A stretch of DNA of 64,000 nucleotides, from positions 1 to 64,000 of the forward strand of contig DATEOC010000032.1 in assembly GCA_035274425.1 (NCBI GenBank), read 5' to 3'. Positions within the stretch are counted from its first letter, which is position 1. The number at the start of each line of letters is the position of its first letter. A model generated the notes under the pieces. That model had not been told where the DNA came from. It worked only from the letters and a program-made list of their open reading frames with translations, and did not search any database. Of the stretch, positions 17,765 to 28,600 are shown piece by piece. The DNA is from JADMIH01 sp035274425 (GTDB lineage: Bacteria > Chloroflexota > Chloroflexia > QHBQ01 > JADMIH01). Made by a program: the position numbers and the translations under genes.

Positions 17765-19441
17765 ATGGCTGGTCGCATCGGCCTGGAAACCGACAATACT
17801 AGCGTCAATCTGGCGGCTGGCGAAACGAGCGTCGTAAGGGTTACGGTGACGAACGGCGGGGGCGTCGTGGATGCCTTTGATTTGACGATCCGCAATCTCG
17901 ACCCAAGCTGGTACGAGCTTACACCTGCCAGGCTCTCTCTCTTCCCTAAAGCCCAGGGCATAGCGACCCTTATCCTTCACCCCCCGGCGGCTGCCCGCGC
18001 GCTTGCCGGCGAGTACAACTTCGAGCTTGTAGCCACCTCCCGCGACGCTAATTCGGAGTTCACCTCGCTCCCCATGCGTATCACGCTGGCGACTTCCGGT
18101 GAGGTAAGTATAGACATCGAGCCGAAGCGCATCGTTGGCCGCAAGGGCACGTACCGCCTCACCCTGAACAACGCCGGCAACACCGAGCGCACCATCGTGT
18201 TGCGCCCCACCGACGAGGGTGAATTGCTCGCTTTCGCCTTTGGGCAGGCGCAATTCCGCTCCCTCTCCGACGCGGAGCGCACGCAGACCTCCCTCCAGGC
18301 ACAGGGCATACCCACACCTGCTGCTTCGGAATACGTTTCCCAGGGCCAAAGCGTAAGTGAGACGGTGACGCCCGAAAACCCCATATATGAGTGGGTAGGA
18401 CCTAGCCCCGAAACGGGCCAGGGCAACCTCACTCTCTCCGTGCCCGCAAACAGCCGCGCCGAGATGTATATCACGGTGAAGCCGAGGAAGCGCACGTGGT
18501 TTGGGCGCGACATCACGCACAAGTTTGACGTTGCGGCTACCCCTCCAGGCGTCGAGTGGGAAGAGAAAGAGGCCAGGCGCACGTCGGGTGAGCTGGTGTA
18601 CGGGCCGGTACTGGGGTGGCTCACCGGTATGCCGCTCGCGCTGCGCCGCGCTTTGATGCTAATCATCCCTCTATTGATACTGGCGCTCCTCCTTTTCTTG
18701 CTCCTCAGGCCGAAGGACGATCAAAACCAGGCCGCAATCGCCGCAAGCCAGACGCAGACTGCCGTCGCCGGCCTTAGCCCTGCCCAGCAAACAGCACTGG
18801 CGGCCGCCCAGCAAAATGGCCCGGCGCAGCAAACGGCAGCAGCCCAGACTGCAATAGCAGGGGGCGGCGGCCTTTCCCCGGCCAACCAGACTGCTACAGC
18901 CCTGGCAATAGCCGAGGGGCCGCTCAGGATCGAGCGCTTTGAATGGGTATCGACTCCCGACGGTGGCGTACAGGCAGCGTGGGAAGTTATGCCTCCCAGG
19001 AATATCACCGTGACAATCAACGGCACGCCCGTCCCGCCTGCCGGGTTGCAGCCCGTCGATATCAAGGACGACGTCTCGCTCATCCTTGAAGCGACCAATG
19101 GCACGGACCAGGTGAGCAGGGCGCTAGGCCTGGCGTTGCTACGCCCGCCCACCATCAAGCTCTTTACGGCGGACCCCGTTGACGCTCCTTGCTCCGGCTG
19201 CGCTATAACGCTAAGCTGGGAGATCACCCGAGGTGAAAAAGCGAATATCGACGGCACGCCCGTGCCCGACATGGTCGGCACTATGGAAGTCAAACCAGGC
19301 ACGACGACGCAATATCTGCTAACTGCCGAGAATACCTTCGGTTCGACCCAGGCCATCACAACTGTTAATGTAGCCGAAGGCCTGCCCACTGCCACCCCAG
19401 GCGCAGCCGAGGTTCTACCCACCTCCACCCCAGGACCTTAG
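17765..19441 (+). CDS. Ig-like single-pass membrane protein of the eCIS locus (copy 1)
   Basis: A 558-residue protein without a signal peptide. Residues ~1-125 are an Ig-like sandwich (LETDNTSVNLAAGETSVVRV; VVDAFDLTIRNLDPSWYEL). A second beta domain follows to ~285. Residues ~292-316 are one transmembrane helix flanked by RR and RPKDD. After that comes an Ala/Gln/Thr linker (QTAVAGLSPAQQTALAAAQQ), two beta-sandwich modules and a Thr/Pro tail. Three further proteins with the same N-terminal architecture follow. By the lack of a signal sequence and the Thr/Pro-rich tail, the N-terminal part is inferred to be cytoplasmic and the C-terminal part external. A perfect AGGAGG precedes the ATG. Confidence 0.75.
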   Translation: MAGRIGLETDNTSVNLAAGETSVVRVTVTNGGGVVDAFDLTIRNLDPSWYELTPARLSLFPKAQGIATLILHPPAAARALAGEYNFELVATSRDANSEFTSLPMRITLATSGEVSIDIEPKRIVGRKGTYRLTLNNAGNTERTIVLRPTDEGELLAFAFGQAQFRSLSDAERTQTSLQAQGIPTPAASEYVSQGQSVSETVTPENPIYEWVGPSPETGQGNLTLSVPANSRAEMYITVKPRKRTWFGRDITHKFDVAATPPGVEWEEKEARRTSGELVYGPVLGWLTGMPLALRRALMLIIPLLILALLLFLLLRPKDDQNQAAIAASQTQTAVAGLSPAQQTALAAAQQNGPAQQTAAAQTAIAGGGGLSPANQTATALAIAEGPLRIERFEWVSTPDGGVQAAWEVMPPRNITVTINGTPVPPAGLQPVDIKDDVSLILEATNGTDQVSRALGLALLRPPTIKLFTADPVDAPCSGCAITLSWEITRGEKANIDGTPVPDMVGTMEVKPGTTTQYLLTAENTFGSTQAITTVNVAEGLPTATPGAAEVLPTSTPGP

Positions 19442-19557
19442 CGAGTGCGGAGTGCGGAGTGCGGAGTGCGGAATTAGACGATAGACGAATTATCACGCAT
19501 CACGCATCACGCATCACGTTTGACCAATTCCGCACTCCGCACTCCGCACTCCGCATT
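19442..19557 (+). repeat. Nested heptamer arrays, GCGGAGT ... CATCACG ... ACTCCGC
   Basis: Outer left arm 19442-19472 (GCGGAGT units) and outer right arm about 19526-19555 (reverse complement) enclose two GACGATA units and four CATCACG units. It is the most elaborate of the series and fills the entire gap between two Ig/TM genes. Confidence 0.85.
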
Positions 19558-19562
19558 TGCTT

Positions 19563-22427
19563 ATGTCTCACGTCGGAATAGAGCTTGATAGGAGTAGCGT
19601 CGAACTCGCGCCTGGCGAGGTAGCCGAGGTACGCGTCAGCCTGACCAACCTGGGCACGGTGGTGGACGCTTTTACGCTCTCCGTCGTGGGGCTTGATCCA
19701 TCCTGGTACGCTCTTACACAGAGTGAAATACCCCTCTTTCCCGAAGACCAGGCAACTATTGTGCTGCGCGTGCAACCCGCGTCCGGCTATGGGACGCAGG
19801 CAGGGGTCTACCCATTCACTGTAATAGCCACCTCGCGTGATAACCCCACTGACCGCGCACAGGGCCTCGTCACGCTTACACTGGCGAGCGTGGGAGAGAT
19901 TGCTATCAGGGTCGAGCCGCAGCGGGTATCCGCGCGTAAAGGCTCTTACTGGATTATCCTCCAGAACCCGGGCAACTCCCCTCGCCAACTCGTGCTGGTC
20001 TTTACTGATCCGGAAGAGGCGCTCCGCTATACGCTCGGCGCGCCGGTACAATCTGAAGCGGCTGGCGGGCAGCCTCCCCCTTATGCGCCGCCCGCCTCGG
20101 TGAGTGCGCCCATCGCGCGCGGCGAGGGCTACCTGGAGCACGATCTAGAGATACCTCCCGGCAGCGACCTTGCTTTGCCGGTGGTGGTGCGCCCTATGAA
20201 GCGAGTGTGGACCGGCAAAGAGCGGCCCTTCCCGTTCCAGGCGCGTGTCCACCCGCCCGGAGTCGAATGGGAGGCTAAAGAGGAGAAGCGAGCCGAGGCA
20301 AGCCTGGTGTACAGACCCATCCTCGCCGCCTGGTCCGGCCTGCCTGGGGTTTTGCGGCGGGCATTTGCCCTGGCCCTGGCCCTCCTCATACTCGGCCTGC
20401 TCCTCTTCCTGCTGCTCAGGCCGGATGATAGCACCTCTGGACCCGTATCAGCCGCTGCACAGACTGCTACCGCCCTGGCCGCGTCAGCTGCTCAGGCTAT
20501 GCAAGGCGTTTCCCAGACTCAGACCGCCGTGGTCGCCGCGAACGGGGGCAACATGGTCGCCGCGAATGCTACCCTCGCAGCCATGAATATGCTGCCTGAA
20601 CAGGTGGTGGCTGCCCGGACCGCGACAGCCCTTGCGATTGAGGCCCAGGCCGTTGGCGGACCATCTATAGATAAATTTTACCTGGTGCTCCCCTCTCCGA
20701 CTGTCGAACTCACCCCCACTATTGAAGGCTTTCCAACTGTCGAAGTTACTTCCACTGCCGAGGCAATAGGTAGTACCGATGCTGAAGGCAACCCCAACGT
20801 GGGGTGGGACGTGATTTCAGCCAGGGAGCTGAGCATCTCGCGGAGCGCGAGGCTCTTCGATTCGGTGGACCCCAACCTCAGTCTCGTTGATTATACGATG
20901 GTGGCTACGGGCACTGAGAAGGTCACTACAGGTACCATGAGCATATTGCTGGTACATCCGCCGCAGATGGAGGCTCTCACTACCGATCCTGATATCATAA
21001 CGGCAAGTGGCAATATCACCATAACGGCGAATAGCATCGTCACTATAACGGCGGGTAGCAGCATCACGCTCTTCTTTAAGATCGCGGGCACCGGGGAATA
21101 TACCAAGGACGGTATATCCGCGCCCATACCGCCGGGTGGCCTCGGCAGCCTGGTGGAGACTCCGACCGAGACGCATATTTATACGCATTGTGTCGAGAAT
21201 GTGGCGGGGCGCACCTGCCGCTCGGTCAAGGTAATAGTGTTACCCGCAGATACGCCTACTCCCGTGCCGCCTACCGCTACCGTGCCTCCAGTTATACCAC
21301 CTACTGCGACGGCAGTACCCGCACCCCCTACTGTGCCACGCCCGACCAATACGAAAGCTCCAACTGCTCGCCCAACCGCGACCCGGACGGCGGTGCGGCC
21401 CACTTCCACCTCTGCGCCTCGCGCAACCGCGACCCGTACCGCAACACGCCCTCCTACCGCAACTGCTACCAATACGCGGCCACCTACGGCCACATCTACA
21501 TCTACTCCTACGCCTTCATTTACCTCCACACCTACTGCCACATCCAGCCCAACGCATACTCCCACCCCCACTCGGACGCCTACTTTCACTACGACGCCCA
21601 CCTCCACGCGGACGTTCACAGCTACGCGCACGCCTACTAATACACGTACACCTACCCGCACGGCCACGCCTACTTGCGCCCCTAGATACGTGGTAACAAG
21701 AGACACGTCTCCCGCCGTCGGCATACAGTCGAGGACAGATACGGGCAACCACTGCGATGACTGCGTAACTGCTATTACTTTGCCCTTCCCGATCCAGTTG
21801 TATGACCAGGAATTCACCAGCGCTCTGGTAGGTTCTAACGGCACCTTGAGCTTCACAAACAGCAATGCTCTCCCCGCCAATGAGTGCCTGCCCACTTCAA
21901 GCCTGGAGTTTGTCGTATTCCCATACTGGGAAGACCTCGATACCAGGCGGACGGAGGGTTATCTCCGTGCGGGCATATACACAGAACTGACCCGCAACCA
22001 GGTTGGAGGTATCTTCAGCATAGAGTGGGACGCTATGAACAAGGAGATCCAAAAGCCGGTTGAGTTCGTTCTGCGCTTCTACGAAAACTCGTCGCAATTT
22101 AATATAGTTTACGTACGGGATGATGGGAGTGGAGGTGCATCTGCCACGATTGGCGTTGCAGAGGCGTTCGATCCAGACTCAGGATTCGGACGCTATAGTC
22201 AATATTCATGCAATACACGCAGTGTTGCAGTCCGCACACGTCTGACTTTCAGTTATTTACCGTGCGGCACGCCCACTCCGGCCCCTATACCCCTGAGTGG
22301 AGATCAGGAAGTGTCTCTTGCCAGTTCAGAGGGAGGACTCTTGCTTGATGATCTACATGTTCCCAGGGATACATGCGCGGAATCAGGTGAGCAGAAAGTA
22401 AACAATGAGTGTATAATAGGCCAATAA
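19563..22427 (+). CDS. Ig-like membrane protein with Thr/Pro stalk and outer beta domain (copy 2)
   Basis: About 954 residues from the ATG at 19563 (an in-frame TTG at 19557 is less likely). The Ig-like N-terminus (IELDRSSVELAPGEVAEVRV; VVDAFTLSVVGLDPSWYAL) and one transmembrane helix (~266-288) match copy 1. The external part has two beta domains, then about 130 residues of Thr/Pro repeats (TPT, TAT, TRT), then a domain of ~190 residues with CDDCVTAITLPFPIQLYDQE, VGSNGTLSF and YSQYSCNTR. That last domain recurs twice in the next gene. It looks like a stalked cell-surface protein that could display a binding domain above the wall. The coding DNA of the stalk is a degenerate ACNCC repeat. Confidence 0.75.
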   Translation: MSHVGIELDRSSVELAPGEVAEVRVSLTNLGTVVDAFTLSVVGLDPSWYALTQSEIPLFPEDQATIVLRVQPASGYGTQAGVYPFTVIATSRDNPTDRAQGLVTLTLASVGEIAIRVEPQRVSARKGSYWIILQNPGNSPRQLVLVFTDPEEALRYTLGAPVQSEAAGGQPPPYAPPASVSAPIARGEGYLEHDLEIPPGSDLALPVVVRPMKRVWTGKERPFPFQARVHPPGVEWEAKEEKRAEASLVYRPILAAWSGLPGVLRRAFALALALLILGLLLFLLLRPDDSTSGPVSAAAQTATALAASAAQAMQGVSQTQTAVVAANGGNMVAANATLAAMNMLPEQVVAARTATALAIEAQAVGGPSIDKFYLVLPSPTVELTPTIEGFPTVEVTSTAEAIGSTDAEGNPNVGWDVISARELSISRSARLFDSVDPNLSLVDYTMVATGTEKVTTGTMSILLVHPPQMEALTTDPDIITASGNITITANSIVTITAGSSITLFFKIAGTGEYTKDGISAPIPPGGLGSLVETPTETHIYTHCVENVAGRTCRSVKVIVLPADTPTPVPPTATVPPVIPPTATAVPAPPTVPRPTNTKAPTARPTATRTAVRPTSTSAPRATATRTATRPPTATATNTRPPTATSTSTPTPSFTSTPTATSSPTHTPTPTRTPTFTTTPTSTRTFTATRTPTNTRTPTRTATPTCAPRYVVTRDTSPAVGIQSRTDTGNHCDDCVTAITLPFPIQLYDQEFTSALVGSNGTLSFTNSNALPANECLPTSSLEFVVFPYWEDLDTRRTEGYLRAGIYTELTRNQVGGIFSIEWDAMNKEIQKPVEFVLRFYENSSQFNIVYVRDDGSGGASATIGVAEAFDPDSGFGRYSQYSCNTRSVAVRTRLTFSYLPCGTPTPAPIPLSGDQEVSLASSEGGLLLDDLHVPRDTCAESGEQKVNNECIIGQ

Positions 22428-22506
22428 AATCTCGCGTGCGGATATGCCTCATGGCTCTCTGCTCGTGGGCTTCCAAATATCTATTTAAGAACAAGACCCC
22501 TCGCCG

Positions 22507-22530
22507 TGTCATTCTTCGCTCAGAATGACA
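22507..22530. repeat. Small perfect hairpin TGTCATTCT...AGAATGACA
   Basis: Nine-base perfect arms around a TCGCTC loop, in the 200-base gap between Ig/TM copies 2 and 3. There is no U-run, so a terminator is unlikely. Similar GTCATTCT palindromes occur as dispersed repeats in bacterial genomes. A second small hairpin (GAGGAC-TACA-GTCCTC) lies near 22576. Confidence 0.5.
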
Positions 22531-22628
22531 AGCTAATGGGTATAGTTTTTAGATACCCTCCCAAAATGATAGGCTGAGGACTACAGTCCTCGAACAGATA
22601 AAATAGCTACTCGGTCCTGAGGAGACCT

Positions 22629-25600
22629 ATGGCCGACATTATCGGGCTACAGATGGATAACGCCCAGCTAAGCTTAGCGCCGGGTGAGAATGCCGTCGTG
22701 CGCCTGAACCTGATCAATTCGGGGGACGTGGTAGACGCGTTCACGATTACGGTCATCGGCCTGGACCCCTCCTGGTATACGCTCTCTGCGAGCGAGGTCA
22801 AGCTCTTCCCCAGGGACCAATCTGCCGTCACCCTCGAAATCCATCCTCCCCAGACGGGCACCCGGCCGTTGGCGGGCTTCTACCCCTTCACGGTGATGGC
22901 CCTCTCCCGAGACAATCCCACGATACAGACCACCATCCAGGGGATGGTAAATCTCTCCGCAGTGGGTGGGTTGGCGCTCGATTTGCAGCCCCGCACTATT
23001 TCGGGCCGCCAGGGCCTCTACGCGATAACTCTCTCCAACGCCGGCAACGCCCCGCGTACGACGGTCCTCGCCCTCAGCGACCCCGAAGAGGCGCTACAAT
23101 TCACGTTAGGCACGCCTAGCATACGCGAGGGGGAGGTGGTGCAGGCCGACGTCTTTGCCGCTCCGACCGCCTCAGGGTATACGAACAGCTCCTACGTAAC
23201 CCCGCCCGCTTTTGGAGGCGTCACGGCCAAAGGCAATGGCGTGCTGGAGCACGAGATCGAGTTGCCCGCATCTTCGACCGTAGTGATACCCATCAGGGTC
23301 AAGCCTCTCAAGCGGGTGTGGACCGGCAAGGAGCGCCCTTTCCCGTTCAATGCAGGCGCGCACCCGCCCGGCGTGGAATGGGAGGCTTCCGAGGCACAGG
23401 TGGTCCAGGGGCAGTTAGCCTACCGGCCTATATTCGCGGCGTGGGTAGGGCTACCCCTGGTGGCGAGGCGCGCTCTCCTCCTTCTCATCCCTCTGCTCAT
23501 ACTTGCCTGCCTCCTCTTCCTGCTGCTCAGGCCCCAGGACAAGCCAGCTTTGAGCGCGGCGGCCCAGACCGCTACCGCTCAGGCTCTATCACTATCGCAG
23601 ACGATGACGGCTATAGCGCAGGCTAACGGGGGCAACGTCGCGGGGGCAAACGCCACGCTCACCGCCCTGGCGCAATCTGCCTCCGCCGCTCAAACAGCGC
23701 AGGCAGCCGCGAACATGACCGCTACGGCAATCGCGCAGGGTGGAGAGAGCGCAGGCGCGGCTATCATAGACAGGTTCTACCTCAAGCTGGGGGACCCCAA
23801 CGCCACCGCCACGCCTATCGGGGGAGGGATCGCGGGGTCGGAGACGAGCCTGCAATACAACGTGTCGGGCGCGAGCACCGTGCGTATCAACCAATCGTCG
23901 CACCCCTTCCAGGCAGCAGGGCTTCAGAATGCCAGCGTGATCGACTTCAGGATGGTTGCTACGGGCACGAACCTCCTTCCCGTGACCCGCACTCTTAGCG
24001 TACTGGTGGTGCGCCCGCCCATGATAACGAGTTTCGATGGTGCGCCCCTCACTATCAGCCCCGGCGACAGCACCAGCCTCCTCTGGCAGGTACTGGGGGC
24101 GCAAGATGTGACTATTGACGGTATCCCCGTGAGCACCACGGGCGCGGATGGCAATGGGCAGATCAGCGTACAGCCTACTGGCAGCCGCCGCTTCATCATG
24201 TGCGCGAGCAACCCTGTCGGCACGGTATGCAAATCGGTTGTCGTGACGGTGCTGCCGCCGGGCGCTCCCACGCCCACTCCCATACCGCCTACCCGCGTGC
24301 CTACCCAGCGGCCACCCACCAGGGTGCCCACGGCAGCGCCCACGACCGCCGTGCCCATAGTTACAGCCACCGCCTGCACCGAAGAGTACTCCGTTACCGA
24401 AGAAGTCGAGGCCACAGTTGTGCCTGGCCTGGCCCCGGTGGCCGGTTCGCAGTGCGACGATTGCTCCTCCACGGTGATGCTCCCCTTCCCATTCCAACTG
24501 TATGACCGGGTGTTCGATAGGGTATCGGTTGGCTCCAACGGCACGCTCAACTTCGCATCCACCACCAACCCCGCTTCCGCCAACGCATGCCTGCCTGCCG
24601 CGACCAGCTTCGATTACGCCATATTCCCGCATTGGGATAACCTGACGACCACGGGGGCGAACCGGGGTATCTTCACCAGGGTAGATGGCGACGCTCCTGA
24701 CCGCATCTTCATCATAGAGTGGCGGGCTGCTTACGTGGTAGCGAATGCCCCAAGCGGCACCGCCAACTTCGAGGTGCGCTTCTTCGAGAACGCCCCCGAC
24801 CAGCGCTTTGAGGTGATCTACGGCGCGCTGACCCAGGGCGGTAGTAGCGCGACCATCGGCGTGCAGCGCGACACCGGCAGCCACCGCACGCAATACTCCT
24901 GCAACACCTCAAACAAAGTGTCGCAGGGCCTCAAGCTGATATTCACCCTCCCCTGTGGCGGCTCAGGTATCGGTGACAGGCCCTCCACTTGCGCGCCCGG
25001 CGATATTACCGTCAACATCGTAGACGGGAAATTCTCGCCTCGTAATCTCATCGTCATTCAAGGCTCGATTATTACATGGGTCAATTTAGACTCGGCCAGC
25101 CACAACACGATTGGCCCTAGCGGCCTGTGGGCCAGCGGCACTCTCGCCCAGGGCCAGACTTTCAAGACTACCATCAATACGACGGGCGTATATTACTATA
25201 GCTCCACGCTGGACCAGAACCTCACCGGCAATATCACGGTGCTTGTGGCCTGCACGCCTACGCCCTCACCCTCACCGCCAAATACTGCCACCAACACGCC
25301 TGTATCCACCAATACAGGTACGTCCACACGCACTCCTACTTCCACCGTTACGGGCACGCCACCTACGAGCACGACAACAGGTACTGCTACCGTCACAGGC
25401 ACCCTGCCTACCAGCACGCCTACCATTACAGGCACCCCGCCCACGAACACGGCTACGGGCACTCCCACCAAGCCCCTGGGCACCACTACTATCACCGCCA
25501 CGCCCTCTGGCCCTGGCGGGGGACCGTGCGCCCCTATCGAGTCCATCACCGGGTCTATCACGACTTTCGATCCTACCCAGGTCGGACGTGTCGGTTTATA

Positions 25601-28600
25601 TGATAGGCCCAGCACATGCGCGTTAGGGGACAGTTGCATATCGCCACCCGACGCCATGCCGCGCCATTACGACCTCTATACGTTTACCAACAATGACAGC
25701 GTAGCCAGGTGCATCACGGTGCAGGTCAATGGGGAGGACTGCGGGGGCGCAGGCGTGATGAGCGCCGCGTACCTCGGCGGCTTCAATCCAAACAACGTCT
25801 GTCTGAACTTCCTGGCGCAGGGCGGTCCGCCTTCGAACCTGTATGTGTACTCATTCATCGTGCCAGCCGGGGCTACCTACTTCGTAGTAGTGCATGAGTA
25901 CGCACCAAATGAGGGTTGCGGAGAATATTCGATAGACGTAGCCGCGTGCATTAGCTCCACACCTACGCCTGTAGCGTCGCCTACCAGTCCACCTCCTCCT
26001 GATCCTACCAACCCACCGCCTCCGTTCGCCAGCAACACCCCTCGTGCCAGCGCTACACGCACCAATACCAGAGCGCCGAGCGCCACCCCTACTAATACAC
26101 TTGCACCGCCTACTGCAACTAGCACAGCGACGGCCTGTGCGCAACCAATCGTATTCCAGGGAGCGATAGTCCCAGGAGACCCCACGCAGGATGGACGTAT
26201 CGTGCGTGATGATCCACAAAGCACCTGCGCGCTACCTCAGACTTGTACAATAACTCCCGGCGCATTCCTCTACGATTCTTATTCGCTCACTAACTCTTCC
26301 GCATCTCCTGTGTGTGTGTCAATTACACTGGACCTGAATAACTGCACTGCTGCCACCATACATAGCGCAGTCTACCTGGGAAGCTTCAATCCTAATTACG
26401 CTTGTATGAACTACCTGGGTGACGTAGGGATAAGTCCAGCAGGGCCAGCCAAGACATACAGCGTGACAATACCCGCAGGTGCTACTTTTGTGATAGTGGT
26501 GAACGGTCCAGCCTCGGGAGGTTGCTCGAACTACATTATCACAGTCAATGGCCTACCTGGTAGCTGCGCTACGAGTACTCCCACACCTCCAAGCGCGACG
26601 AGCACCAATACGGTGGTGACGGCCACCGCATCCTCTACAGCTATAGCTTCGGCAACGCCAACGGTCACTGTCACGTCTACATCTACGGCAAGTGCAACGG
26701 CAACTGCACAGGCAACTGCAACGGCGGCCTCCTGTGGACCGGATGCAAATTACCAGTTGGGGGCAGGACTTGTCGGTTACATTGACACTAATACCCAGGT
26801 GCTTGGACCTTGTGCCAACAGTGATTGCGGCATAACCATCACGCTTCCGTTCCCGGTGCGCATCTATGATATAAACGCCACCACAGCTGCGATTGGCGAT
26901 AACGGTATCGTGGTAATGTCCGGGACGAACCCCAACCCACCTGCCAGCATCTGCTTGCCTGCTAACCTGCAATATGCCCTCCTTCCGTGGTGGACCAACC
27001 AAAATCTGTCAGGTTCTGGTCTTGGAGTCTTCACAACTGTTGTAGGCTCCTCACCGGACCGTACCTTTGTGATTGAGTGGCGGACAAACATGGGCCAGTT
27101 CCAGGTGCAACTGCCTGAGACGCCATCCGGCTTCAGCTACAGCCAGTTTGGATATGCCTATGCAACCTTACTCAACCCAAGCCAATTCACCGTAGGAGTG
27201 CAGAAGAACGGGGTTCTCTACACGCAACAGGTATGCGACGGGGCAAATCCAGATAACGTTCTCTACTTCCAACCTTCATGCGTGACTCCCACGCCTACGA
27301 CCACGGCTACCAGTACGGCTACCAGTACGTCTACTGCCACACCGCCAGCAGCCTGTGCGTGGGCTACGGTAGCGCCATACCCTACGCAGATCATGGACAA
27401 TGGGGTAGCAGCCGTAGGCAGCTCGCTATACAGTTTCGGAGGCTCAATCAATACTCAAGTGTTTGACGCCTCCTACGTATACAGCTCGGCAACCAACACC
27501 TGGACAGCTATAGCTGATCTGCCTTCGCCCCGAACCGGCGCGGGAGTAGTGAGTGACGGCACGACTATCTACATAGTGAACGGCTCGGACACGGTCAGCG
27601 GCGATCTAAACTCGCTGTTCAGCTATGATCCGGTCGCAGATAGCTATACGAGTCTCTCCGTCTCCCCTCACGATACTATCTTCCAAGCGGCAGCATATCT
27701 GGACGGCATCATCTATCGCATCTCGGGATTATCAGGTTCCTCCCCAAGTGCGACGGTAGACCAGTATGACATCTCTAGTGACACCTGGTCAGCGGCGGCA
27801 CCGCTGCCGCAGGCGGTCAGCTTCCCAATGGCGGCAGCTTTCAATGGCTACGTCTACGTGGCAGGGGGTCTGAATGGAGCTACGGAGTCGCTAAAGACCT
27901 ATCGCTACGACCCGGCCACCGATACATGGGATGACCTGGCAGTAGCAGACCTTCCCGCAACGCGCTATGGCTCTGTGTCCGGCGTGATCAACGGGACGTG
28001 GATATTGGCGGGAGGTTGGTCTAATAGCGCTATTACTAGCACGGCCATAAGTTACGATCTCTTCACCAACACCTGGATTACTACTATTGTGCCAAATATG
28101 TCTCTAGCACGTGCCCGCATGGGCAGTGGCGTTGCGGGCAGCACGCTGTACTCAGTGGGTGGTCAGGCCACGAATAGCTCTGTTGGCTCCCCTGACGTGC
28201 AGAGGTTCCGGTTCGAGCCGTGCGCCCCTGTACTTCCTGTAGCCCCACCCACATCTACCCCCACAAATACCGCCGGACCATTCCCGTCTGTCGGTCCCGA
28301 TCCTGGAGGTGGAGGCTCTGAGCCGACCGCCAGCACCACGCCCGAACCGAGCGCGTCGTGCCGCCAGTGGATTAGAGATGACGGCCCCTGGACTTTCTCG
28401 TCCGATGGCACTATCGAGTCGGAGCTAGATATACCGCTGGAAGGGGTGATAGATAGTTTGAGCGTGTCGAACCTCAGCGTCACCAAAGAGGGTGCGGGCA
28501 AGCTCAATGGCTACCTGGTCTCGCCCGGTGGGGCGCAGGTGGAGTTGTTCCACTCTGTCTGCCGCGACCCAGATAGCGATGAGCCTTTCCGGTGGCTGAA

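Noticed and set aside
21179..21895. Val-rich minus-strand frame opposite Thr/Pro stalk
   Set aside because: Antisense of ACN/CCN repeats yields Val/Gly repeats; an artefact of composition.
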